Source: Trochalopteron elliotii (lineage: Eukaryota; Chordata; Aves; Passeriformes; Leiothrichidae). Taken from it: DNA of 64,000 nucleotides. Below, one piece after another: positions 26,401 through 35,300 of this stretch (position 1 is its first letter; every line of letters begins with the position of its first letter). A model generated the notes under the pieces. That model was not told the DNA's origin. It ran no database searches and saw nothing but the letters and a program-made list of their open reading frames with translations. The stretch spans positions 2,648,285 through 2,712,284 of the forward strand of contig JANPWX010000246.1 in assembly GCA_024734555.1 (NCBI GenBank). The letters run 5' to 3'. The position numbers were made by a program, and so were the translations under genes.

Positions 26401-26764
26401 ACTGGGATTTGAGCAGTGGGTGTGAGGCACACAAAGCAGCCCTATGCTTGAACACCTGCTGTTTCAAACACAACAATCTCACTTTGCTGTTGCGGGAACA
26501 CAGGAGGAGCGGGGGCTCCTGGCATGGAAACAAAGCCATGAGGGAGGAACGGAGAGCTCTCAGCTTGTTTCCAAGGTCTATGATCTTCCATTTGGCATAG
26601 GCACCAAATATTGCAATGTTTCTTGGTTTCGCTATCTCCCTGCTTGCCCCAAAAGACTGTCTGGTGAGAAGAGAATGGATGAACTGAAGGCTGCTGGGCA
26701 GAAGAACAGTGTTAAAACAAGCTTAGAAAGAAACTCTGAGATTAGTGCTGATACAAGGATATAA
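5863..26764 (+). CDS. SLC23A4: Sodium-dependent nucleobase transporter (SLC23 / NAT family), 12 coding exons
   Basis: Coding exons: 5863-5916, 9296-9445, 10734-10891, 13849-14008, 15444-15625, 18930-19050, 19377-19533, 19720-19973, 23030-23194, 24057-24165, 25247-25342 and 26496-26764. All phases agree and give 624 residues, near the length I recall for rat SNBT1. The family is a plasma-membrane transporter with about 14 membrane segments that moves uracil, guanine and related bases with sodium. The family Gln-His pair is at residues 68-69, split by an intron. The NAT signature [10 protein letters not shown] is at 403-412 and a membrane-segment-8 motif [13 protein letters not shown] is near 352. 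Glu at 403 where ascorbate transporters have Pro, plus QGGTF after the first loop, points to the nucleobase branch (SLC23A4), not SLC23A1/A2. Two N-glycosylation sequons lie in exon 4. The start is the ATG of the first visible exon; an upstream exon is possible. The last acceptor reads GG, not AG (see findings). Confidence 0.92.
7165..7480 (-). mobile_element. CR1 LINE 3' region, reverse orientation
   Basis: Read on the + strand it matches the complement of the CR1 3' region: 'gggttgcccagagctag', 'aaggatggagaatccatgac', 'agccaacctgtgcaatgctt' and 'tcagtttgagtccagtg'. It lies in SLC23A4 intron 1. Edges are approximate. Confidence 0.75.
7887..8062. repeat. Unnamed interspersed repeat, copy B
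   Basis: This is the partner of 4590-4762. Shared landmarks are 'cataggt' at the left, 'agcagagtct', 'gtggtac', 'gagggacc.tgaacaaag' and 'gcaattat' at the right. It lies in SLC23A4 intron 1. The family is unknown to me. Confidence 0.5.
8442..8451. other. Assembly gap (10 N)
   Basis: Ten undetermined bases immediately before a TG microsatellite. The length may be nominal, since such repeats often break assemblies. Confidence 0.95.
8452..8524. repeat. (TG)n microsatellite
   Basis: An almost pure TG run with two CA interruptions (gcatg) and one TA near the right end. It lies in SLC23A4 intron 1 and touches the gap at 8442-8451, so its true length is unknown. Confidence 0.95.
9296..9445 (+). 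CDS. SLC23A4: SLC23A4 coding exon 2
   Basis: Acceptor 'ctcctgttgtccag' is followed by 50 codons, phase 0 at both ends. The first 30 residues are Gly/Ser-rich and poorly conserved. The last 20, [18 protein letters not shown], are the hallmark entry into membrane segment 1 of SLC23 proteins. The donor is CAG|gtgaga. Confidence 0.9.
10734..10891 (+). CDS. SLC23A4: SLC23A4 coding exon 3
   Basis: Begins with His, completing the conserved Gln-His pair, and continues [20 protein letters not shown] through membrane segments 1-2. It ends in phase 2 at GTCAG|gtaggc. The acceptor is 'ctgtggttcctag'. Confidence 0.95.
13849..14008 (+). CDS. SLC23A4: SLC23A4 coding exon 4
   Basis: Starts [20 protein letters not shown], where QGGTF is the nucleobase-branch form of a segment that reads QASAF in the ascorbate transporters. 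The outer loop follows with two sequons, NAT and NAS. It ends GAG|gtatat in phase 0. Confidence 0.95.
14281..14477. repeat. Two-copy tandem duplication, unit about 99 bp
   Basis: Copies at 14281-14379 and 14380-14477 are nearly identical. Each starts 'gttagcctagaagaacaaag' and ends 'ggcaaaacctact', differing at about two bases and one A in an A-run. It lies in SLC23A4 intron 4 and looks recent. Confidence 0.95.
15444..15625 (+). CDS. SLC23A4: SLC23A4 coding exon 5
   Basis: Encodes [20 protein letters not shown] and then [20 protein letters not shown], the strongly conserved middle membrane segments. Acceptor 'tgtttttccag', donor AT|gtaagt, ending in phase 2. Confidence 0.96.
18930..19050 (+). 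CDS. SLC23A4: SLC23A4 coding exon 6
   Basis: Encodes [20 protein letters not shown], where the LFSQYL stretch is diagnostic for SLC23, then a cytosolic loop ending LFQIFP. Acceptor 'ttccctccttctag', donor CCG|gtatgt, phase 0 at the end. Confidence 0.96.
19377..19533 (+). CDS. SLC23A4: SLC23A4 coding exon 7
   Basis: Encodes [20 protein letters not shown] and ends [20 protein letters not shown] before the donor G|gtaccg in phase 1. The ARTDxxG and APWF motifs match the family closely. The exon is clearly more GC-rich than its introns. Confidence 0.96.
19720..19973 (+). CDS. SLC23A4: SLC23A4 coding exon 8, with the NAT signature
   Basis: The core exon carries the [13 protein letters not shown] motif of segment 8, with its conserved acidic residue, the loop [15 protein letters not shown], and the NAT signature [10 protein letters not shown] in segment 10. 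Glu-Asn in the signature is typical of nucleobase carriers; ascorbate carriers have Pro-Asn. Donor AAG|gtgagc, phase 0. Confidence 0.97.
20290..20332. repeat. Polypurine (GA/GGA-rich) tract
   Basis: About 43 bases of only A and G, in SLC23A4 intron 8. It is a simple sequence with no evident function. Confidence 0.8.
23030..23194 (+). CDS. SLC23A4: SLC23A4 coding exon 9
   Basis: Encodes [18 protein letters not shown] and then [20 protein letters not shown], covering segments 11-12, with IPxPVIGGMF strongly conserved. Acceptor 'ttcctcttgccccag', donor CAG|gtaaca, phase 0 at both ends. Confidence 0.96.
23250..23765 (-). mobile_element. CR1 LINE, about 0.5 kb, reverse orientation
   Basis: Starts with 'tcacagaataagctgagttg' followed by 'gaagggatccatcaggacc', the complement of a CR1 3' end. 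It continues through 'tattccagtgcccagccacc', 'ctcctctcctccaggctgaa' and 'gcacacaggacc'. It is the longest CR1 piece before WDR91, sits 55 bases after an SLC23A4 exon, and has no intact reading frame. Confidence 0.9.
24057..24165 (+). CDS. SLC23A4: SLC23A4 coding exon 10
   Basis: Encodes [20 protein letters not shown] and [17 protein letters not shown]. MNSSRNxFxxGFS is one of the best conserved stretches of SLC23 proteins. Donor G|gtaaga, phase 1. Confidence 0.96.
25247..25342 (+). CDS. SLC23A4: SLC23A4 coding exon 11
   Basis: Encodes [20 protein letters not shown] and [11 protein letters not shown], the last membrane segment. The acceptor 'tctgtttttctattag' is strong. It ends G|gtagga in phase 1, so the next exon must supply two bases to complete a Gly codon. 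Confidence 0.96.
26496..26764 (+). CDS. SLC23A4: SLC23A4 terminal coding exon with non-canonical acceptor
   Basis: From 26496 the phase-1 frame reads [13 protein letters not shown] and later VYDLPFGIG and WFRYLPACP. These match the SLC23 C-terminal tail (GSPEERGL, DFPIGMG, LKYIPICP) and run to TAA at 26762-26764. The two bases before the exon are GG, not AG: a single A-to-G change at 26494 would account for it. The next AG (26502-26503) would shift the frame and stop after 12 residues (TGA within 'aagccatgag'). I call the exon from homology; whether it is still spliced correctly is open. Confidence 0.8.
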
Positions 26765-27845
26765 GCACCTGGCCTGCAACTGAACTCACCTCAGAAGCAG
26801 AGGTCTGAAAATATCTGCAGCCCCCATCACGTGAGCATGAACTGGCAGCTGTTAGAGGGGGAGCAGGAGAAGGATAATGTCTTCTCTTCCCAGCTCTGCT
26901 GACTGCACCACTGATGGCCTTGAGGAAGTAATTTTTTCTTTCTCTCTTCCTGCTTGCTCACTTCTAGGAAGAATCTAATCCCTCCTCGGGGAAACACCAA
27001 AGCCCAAGAAATGCCTAGGAAAGATGTTCTGTTTCCTTCCTTGCACTGACCCTTGGGCACCCTAAGGGACAGCTGTTCAGCTGAAGCAGAAGGGCTTCCT
27101 GTCCCCTGATCTGGCAGCTGAAGGAGCCAAGGGAGAAAACATCCCTGATGTGGGCCCTGTACCACTCTCAGACATCCCTTGGGTTGAGGTTAATCCCCAG
27201 CACCTTAAAGCAACACTCACTTCTCACCTTGTGTTTTATACCTCATCCTGGCCAAGGGGATGGAGCAGGCGCCTCTAGGTTGTGCTTCATCTCATTCCAT
27301 ATTCCCATAATTTAGCAAGCCAAATGAATGTTGTTGTAAGAGGGGCATCTAAAGTTAATGGGATGGATTGTCTTCTGAACCTGTCTCTTCTGCCTCAGAC
27401 CACAAAGGGACTCTAGAGACCTTAGTTAGGTTCTTGACCTAATAGAAAAAAACAGCTTCACTGAAATGTATCTTACCTTTGGAGTACTGGGAGGAGTGTT
27501 TCCTGTAGGGCACCCAACCCTACAATGATGAAGGAATCCTCATCAGGTATAAAGGAGAAAACACTTCTGCTCACAATCTCATGCATCCCTATGCTACTGT
27601 TATGTCCTGTGTACCCTTGCTGTACCTGTTTGGTCTGGTGTGGTGATTGTATGGTGACAAGCACTTCTCTGGAAAACAGGTATGCAGGTTATTGCTCCTA
27701 TTCCCTATTAGCTTCAACCTGTAAGGCCACATGCAATGTGATCACATGTGGTCCTGGTTGCTGGTGGTGTGTAATAACATTGTTGCTGTAGCATAAGCTT
27801 GTGTTTCCTTCACTGAGATTAATACTTGCTTTTTGTTGTAAGTAT

Positions 27846-27858
27846 AATAAATAATAAA
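27846..27858 (+). terminator. Candidate polyadenylation signals of SLC23A4
   Basis: Two AATAAA hexamers (27846-27851 and 27853-27858) lie about 1.1 kb after the stop codon. They are the first canonical + strand hexamers I see downstream. There is no direct evidence of use. Confidence 0.3.
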
Positions 27859-28522
27859 ATGTACACTGTAATGGTATTTCTCAGGGTGGTTGCTGTAGCA
27901 AGGGGCAGGTGCTATTCAAAGGATCACTTGCAGGGCTGCACTCTTGTGAACTGTGATCATGCAAGAGGAGGGATCAAAGTAACGTGGTCTTCATCTGCTC
28001 CTTGCCGTCATTACAATGCTTCTAGCCTGAAAGCAATGTCAGCATGTATAAATAGAGCACACTGGGAAGGCCAGGGAATGACAAGGCTGCACTATGGAGA
28101 ACTCTGAAGAGCTCTTAAACCCAAACAGGATCCCTGCAGCCCCACTTTTAAACACAGCAGCATGGAAAACATTCACCTGGGGGTGCTACTACAGCTTCAG
28201 CTGCAGGGACAGAAAGGGCTCTGTAGTGTTTATTCTTCCCTTGTACTTCAGTACTCAGCTCCACATGTTTTTGCCTGAATGTATCATGCTTGTATGCACC
28301 AAGGCAATGCTGGGCCACAGGCCAGACCTTTTGGACTCAGTCTAAAAGCTGGCTGCTGAAGTTGGATAGCTAGGCACACCAGCTTTAGTTTAGGTTTTAA
28401 AATAAAACTTCCGTCCTTTCTGTTTGTGATGGCTGGTAGCATGACTTCAACATAACCACTATCAGAACACAGTTTGTTCAAGTCTGCAGAGCCTTTAATG
28501 AGAACTCAGAGATATGAAGGAC

Positions 28523-28528
28523 TTTATT
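28523..28528 (-). terminator. Candidate polyadenylation signal of STRA8
   Basis: TTTATT on the + strand is AATAAA on the - strand, about 700 bases beyond the STRA8 stop codon. This is a plausible 3' end, not proven. Confidence 0.3.
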
Positions 28529-29227
28529 AAATTTCACAGCACTTTTAATTCCAAACCACTATCTGAGCAGCACTATTCATCCAAGAATTAGATGTGGAAG
28601 AAGAGCACAGGGCTGATCACTTGGCTTTACACACTTCACAAAAGTAAATAACCCAAAGTGTATTACTGTGTCTACACTTTTCTGGGCGACTGGGGAGTGG
28701 GTGCTCACTGCTGCTGTCCTCATAAAGAGATAGAAGAGCCTCATCCCACTCTGTGAGGAAATCCTTCTTTCCTTGTCAGCCCAAGATGAAAAATTGCACC
28801 AAAAAAGTAATCACTGCCAGGAGATTACTTTTGCAAGTTGCAGTTTGAGACCTGCATCCTGTGGGAGCATGCAGACTGCCTCTGATCTGGCCTCCCTGGT
28901 GCTCTTCACACACCTTATGCTAGGCAAGGTCACTTAACTGTACATGCCTCAGTTTCTTTATGAAGCAAGGTTAAACATTAAATAGCAATAGATAAAAACA
29001 ATTATCAATAAATAGCTTAGACCTTTAAAACCTTTAAAAAGTATAAATTACTCAACTGATATATCAAGAAGTACTAATGAGGGAAGGAGAAGTCAATGGT
29101 AACAAAACCACTTCAACACAGTGTCTCCACACTCTGCTTAGGGAGGTAGCTCACTGAAAGAGGTGAAGCCTCCTCACATGTCCGGTGTACCCGGCAGTGC
29201 TTGACAAAACATTAGTGGAGATACTGT

Positions 29228-29302
29228 TTAGAAATCTTCATCATCGAAGGTCTCAGTGCACCGCAGCATCATGGTCGCATGATCATAGTGAAGATCTTCT
29301 TC
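29228..29302 (-). CDS. STRA8: STRA8 last coding exon
   Basis: Acceptor 'ggctttcag' then 24 codons and TAA at 29230-29228. The acidic end CTETFDDEDF matches the mammalian C-terminus almost residue for residue, which fixes the gene's identity and strand. Confidence 0.95.
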   Translation of the reverse strand, partial: EEDLHYDHATMMLRCTETFDDEDF

Positions 29303-32300
29303 CTGAAAGCCCCCCCAAAGTCAAGCAGGATTAAAAACCAGAGGAGTTAATTGAATTTCAAATATACAGTGAGTTGGTCAAGAGTTGATGTACCAGCAAA
29401 TGCAGCATGAGCCCTCCCTTCTCTCTGAATCAGCCACCAGCACTTGATGAGTTCCTGAGGTGCCTGATGAAGAATGGCTCAAATTTTCTGCCAATTTCCT
29501 TCTAAAATCACAGGGCTCCACCCTGTGTCTATTTACATCATCTAGACAGCTGTTACTGACTGTGGTAGCAAGTATGTCACATAACAGGCTCTGAAGGTAT
29601 GAGAGCTTCCTTGAGGTCTTAACTTCTACCAACTTCAGGCTTTGCTCCACTTTCAGCAACAGAAGAAAATAGTCTTCTCTTTCACCAGTTTACAGAGAAG
29701 AAGTGGCTCTTGAGAAATCAAAGTCTGGAAGATAAAAGTGTTCATGCCTGCAGTCCATCTAGTTCACCTTCTGCATTGATGAAAGACTCTTCAGTGAAAT
29801 ACTGCTTTTAAAAATAAGTGCTGTTTAAAAATGTATAGCTTAAGGAGCACTAAATACCATTTTCTTGTCAAGTGACTCATCTAAAATCCATAATTTTAAA
29901 AGAAAGTGTGCCTTTGAAGAAAAGGTGCTCAGTACTATTTAGAAAAAAACCCCCACTGAGTTTCATTTAGGTAAAACCTTTGGATCTCAGTCTAAATTAA
30001 CTCTTTACTGCCTTTGCTGGTAAGCTTCTCATGATGTGACCTTAGGACAACAACTCTTGAAAAAATACAAGATTGCTTAACTAATCTCACGCTCAGAAAT
30101 ATTTCTCTATCATATACTGTAGAAGCATGCTCCTGTTCTTATTTTGGGGTCCCTCCCCTTTTAAGAGCTCTCCCTTTCCTTGTCGAAATTATTTCCCCCC
30201 TCCTCTTGTGTGAGTCTTTCTGAAGCTTTTTATTCCAGTGGGGTGCATGCCCTTGGCAGCCTTGAGAGCCAGAGCAGCGGCTCAAGAGGCTCAGTAGCTC
30301 TGTGACTGTGAAACAGTCACCATCCACAATCCAACAGCAGTAGTTGTAGTTTGTACCTGGACAGTTAACCAGAAATGACAGAACATGGCAGTGCCATGAA
30401 TGACCAGCAATAAAATCCATCACCTCATCAGCTCTGCAGATGAAAGCAGACCATGGACTGCCTTTTGTATTTCAGTGGAGTGCACATCACATGCCTTACC
30501 TTGGTACTTACTGTACTTGCTACCCACCTCTGTATCTTCTACAAGGTGTGTGCACAGTGTACTGGGACACTGCTTTATCCTTGAGATAATTTATGCCAGC
30601 ACTGCCCAAACTCCTGTGCTAGCATAGCACCAGCACAGGTACCACATCAAGGGAAGGGGAACAGTCTGCAGAGGTTCAGTCATACCCATAAGGTAAGCAG
30701 GATGGGTTCCTTTCCCTGTCAAGTCCAGGAGTCTCTGATGCTCTGAGTAGCCCAATTTCTGGGGTGAGTAGCCTATACTGATCTCTCTGCTGCTGCCTGA
30801 GTTGGTGTGTTTCAAGCTAGCTGGAACATCTTCTATCCCTGCTCTGCAACCACTTTCATAACTGTCTCAATCTGTTTGCTTTGAGATGGATCCGAATTTC
30901 TGCTCTCAAAACAAAAAATATCTTGTCAGTCATACTTTCTTTTTTCTACTTTTTTGCCTCTTGGCAGCACTGTCTAGATGTACTGTTCTGCACTCTAAAC
31001 CAAAACAGATTGTGACCTTCATATTATCTAGCCTGATAATATCTAGGTGATTTCTGCTCAAACTCCCTTTTTATTGTCTTATCACAGATACCTAGAAGTT
31101 CCTGTGTAAAAGAAGCCTATGCAGCTTTTTATTTCCTTTTGGATCCACACAGTACAGTCAACTGCCAATTTGCAGTACTTTGGGCTCCTTTGCTGCTTGT
31201 CTTCCCATCACTCCCATTCTCTGAGTCTTATTTTAATGTGCCTCTTTAAACCTTGAAAGAGACACTATCTCTTCCCATACCACCTCATCTGGGAGCTGTG
31301 AGATGGACTTGGGCTCACATATAACAAGGCAGCCCCGAGCAGAAGGACAAGATGAGACCATGCCAGGCATGACACCCACAAAAGAAATTTAAAACCAGAA
31401 AATGCAATATCTTGCCTAAAGCTTTTATTTCTTTTCTAGGCCTGCTGAGTTCATAGTAATTTACTTAAACACAAGAAGAGCTCTGCTCTTACACAGAACA
31501 TAACTATTCACAGACACACAAAGGGCTGGTTATCAGTGCCTGGTCTCTGATAACAGTCAGCAGGGGAAGTTTAGAAAAAAGTGCAAGAATTGGGCACACA
31601 GTGTGCTCTGTTTTAAAATAACTGCTTGTACATTATAGAAAACTGCTGTGAGAGTCGCCTGCACTGGGAATTGAATGTGGACCTTCAGATTTAGTAATTG
31701 CCCATGGATTGATGACCCTGGAGTTTAAATGTGGTAATTTGTACACGCAAATATTTTTAATATGTTATTTGTTCATTTTATTTAGTGCTTTATAGTTCTT
31801 CTGGTGTTAGACACAATGAGTAATCATTCCATGTGCCAAATCCACACCATGTATGAATAAAATGGTCTTGCAGTACCCCTCAGTCGTCCTACTCTTAACA
31901 GTTTCTATTCAATGCCTTTTCCTGTGCTTGCTGCCGTTCCCTGCTCCTTCTCTAGTGCTACTGTCTCCAGGATGGGGGAACCAAATGGCACACAGCAGTC
32001 TCTCTGTGATAGATTCAGATAGTGGTGCAACTCTAGTTTCTGCTTTGTTTTCTGTCACAACTACCCCTCATCACAAACCTTCTATTTTCCATCAAAGGGG
32101 CATCTGCTCAAGTACCAAAGAGCAGGAAGGAGCTAGGAAATAGAAACCAGCAAACCAATGGCTACTGTGGAGGTACCACTGACTCTGAACCAAAACAAGC
32201 ACGCTCTGCCTGAGGGGCCTTTTCCGTTCTTCACCCATGTGCAAGCTCTGAGCCACCTCCATGGCAGGGAGACAAGAAGGGGAGGAAGAACAATGCAAAC

Positions 32301-35300
32301 ACAAAGACTTCTGGCTCAGCAAACCTGCAACAGTAAGCTGAAATTAAGGGGAAGCTCAGGAACTTTTCATCAGCTCTTTCAAGAACACGAATATCCAGCT
32401 TCTAGGGCCTGCCAGTGCAGGGCTCAGGGCAGGGAACCTGGCACCCAGACAAGCAGAAGGTGGTTCTAAATGAGCTCAGAGTGAAGCAGCTGGGGGTTGA
32501 TGGAGAACTGGAAAGTGAGCTTTACCTGCTCATAGGAGATCACTCAAGCTTTTCCACAAGGAAATTTCATGCAAACGATAATAATAATGAAAAAAATTAC
32601 AATCCCTCATGTCATTTGCCATTTTGAATAATATTCAAAGCAGTGTTCACTCGCACTTAACCTCTTACAAAGGCAATCCTACTGGCCTTTTGGAATGACG
32701 CATCTAAAATGATGAACCCAGAGTTCTTATTTGTAATTATTCTGGAAAATATGATCAGAAGCATTGGATACAAAAATCCCTGTCTGACATTGCTCCTGAA
32801 ATACATTGCTCTGAAATACATTGCTCCTTCTATAAGGAATTCTTTGGCAAGGCTTACCTGGCAAAACTGTGTATTAGTGGAGAAGAGGTGTTTTAGGAAG
32901 TCAGTGACCTGCACATAGAGTCTCTGGTGATCCTCTGGATTTTCAGAAGTGCAGCTTGCAAATGCTGAGCTGAAAATGGGATCAGGTACTGTATTTAATT
33001 TTTGTTCTGTTTTCCTTACTTTCTCTCCTCCATATTTTACTTATAAATTTTTTAAAAAAATGTTTTTAAGATGGTTCTGATATTAAAGGCAAGACAGGGA
33101 GGAGTTGTGATGGATGTATTGATGAGATGCAAGGCAAATGCAAAGAAGATATGTAAGAACAGAAATACAAGAAACCGGTGTCACGACAAGGAGATCTGCT
33201 GATATATTACAACATAGTAACACTGTTTTGGGGAAAAGTAAGTATCCACTAAACCAGACAGCAACAATGGTTATTTGGGAGTGTATTTGGTAAGGTCGTT
33301 CAGAGGAAGAAGCTTTGACTTCTGTAAAGTTTTGGAGTGAATGCAATCACCTGTGGTCATGAAATGATGTGTTGGTTATTACTGGCAGGTTTGTTCTCAG
33401 GTAACTGTTGCACAAAGCTAAGCTTTTCATTCTGGACCGCACCTCTGTATTCCTCCTGGGATTTAAAAAAGTTCTGCCATCACACCTCTGTCCAGAATTA
33501 CAAAGTGCAGAACAATAGGCAAGAAAGAGAAAACAATACATGTTGACTATTGAAATATCAAACTGATTTGGGACCTAAAACAGACTTTAAAGATTATAGT
33601 AATACTTTGCAGTATTAAGGAATACCTAATCATTTTTTTTAAAGCAAATGGAAATTGTGAGCTAATAAATGTTTTTTGTTAAATAAATATTTGTTAAGCT
33701 TTTTCATCCATTCAAGTATATTCTGATCATCAGCCAAAACAACCTTATTTTAATTTATTCTCTTCTGGAAGTACAGCCTGGAATGGTGATGAAAGGAAGA
33801 GATTCTCATTAAAGATCACTCTAAATGTTGAAAAAGTAAGTAGAAAATGGATTAAAACCCCACAGATTAAAAACACTATTTGCAAAGAGAAACAATCTTG
33901 ACAAAGACTAAGTAGAAAGAATACATAAAAGATGAATCATAATGTGATTTTCCTCTTGAGGAAAACAACAATTTTCTTTCTTTGGTCTATTGGGAAAAAT
34001 CAAAGGCAGTGCCAGCTTCGTATCTGACATGTTCTCTTCTAGGTAACGCATCTGAACTGAAGAGGAAAGAGATGTTTTTATTTAAAAGGTCCTGTGTTTC
34101 TTTGGTGTTACTGTTCAGGTCAACCACACTTTAACCGATCACCTCCATGTGACTGCATTAGGGTAAAACAAGGGAGAAAATGTTGAAAAATTATCATTTT
34201 TATCTCATTAAATGAGAGTATGGTTTATGATTAACTGATTTATCAGGGAATGCCTCTTGGTCCTCACAGGCCTGGTGACAGAGAGAAAATGTTATGAGTA
34301 TTGTAAATTGGAAAGACAGAAAGGTGTGCAGAGTGGCAAAGAAAATCAGAAGGACCCCAGTTATCCTGAAGTGATGGGCTGCTCTTAAGAAGCGATTCTT
34401 ACTGATTCTGCTGTAAATGACCGTTAGTCATTTTACTTTTTCCCCTTAAAAGGAAGTATTATTGGGAGCACAGTTGCTGGAGGCGGCTATTCTGACCATT
34501 TATTTAAAAAGAGAGATGTTCTCTTACTCCACAGAGCACTTGCCTTGGAGTACTAACAGTGGGCTATTAACGTACCGTGTCTACCAAAAGGGGGGAGTTT
34601 GTAATTTACCTCTGGCTGGACATTCCCTGAGCCTTGCTTCTGTCAAGGAAACCAGCAGCAACATCAAATGCATCTTCAAACATCACCTATCAGAGAAACC
34701 ACCTCAGATGTCAGCATATCCAGTCAGCTAAAATTTTTACCTAAGGCATAATTTTTAATAATGAAGTCTTTAAAAGCATGATATTCTTTCTTTACAATAA
34801 ACAGGTATGGTAACAGCTAGAGTAAACCAAGAAGTTTTGTGGAGGCAGGAATAATGTAGAATAACTGTATTTCATGGCTAGGAACACAAGGTCAGTCTAT
34901 GCCCTTAAGCCTGTACTTCAACCTCTAGGAATTAGATTTCACATTAGATCTCCCAAAAATCAGTAAAAACCATGAATTGTATCAGTGCTTTAGAGACTTG
35001 ACTGTGGACTGCTGCTTATGGCTGGAGATCTCAGCTGTACCAGCCAGTCTCTCCAAAACTCCTTTACAAAGGAGTTTGGGTGCTCCTTGTGCCAGACCAC
35101 TAAACTCATTAGTTCACTCTGTCATAATGCAGTTCACACACTTAATGTGCCAGAAATACCATACGGGGAACATTCCCACGACATTTCCTAAGGAAATGAG
35201 CAATATGAGTTGTGTCCTGTGACTCAAAAAGAACTTGCCAGTGCTGTTTACTTATATGCTAAAGGTAAACATCTGTCCCTTCCTTACAGCTAATGAAATT

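Larger units (their letters stand above)
26765..29227. other. Intergenic region between the convergent SLC23A4 and STRA8 ends
   Basis: No further exon is seen. The segment should hold the 3' untranslated regions of both genes, which point at each other. AATAAA motifs occur on the + strand at 27846-27858 and on the - strand at 28523-28528. I recognise no transposon here. Confidence 0.6.

Noticed and set aside
26444..26495. An earlier start of the last SLC23A4 exon
   Set aside because: The frame is open upstream, but the AG sites before 26444 give phase 2, not the required phase 1, and the extra residues match nothing in the family.
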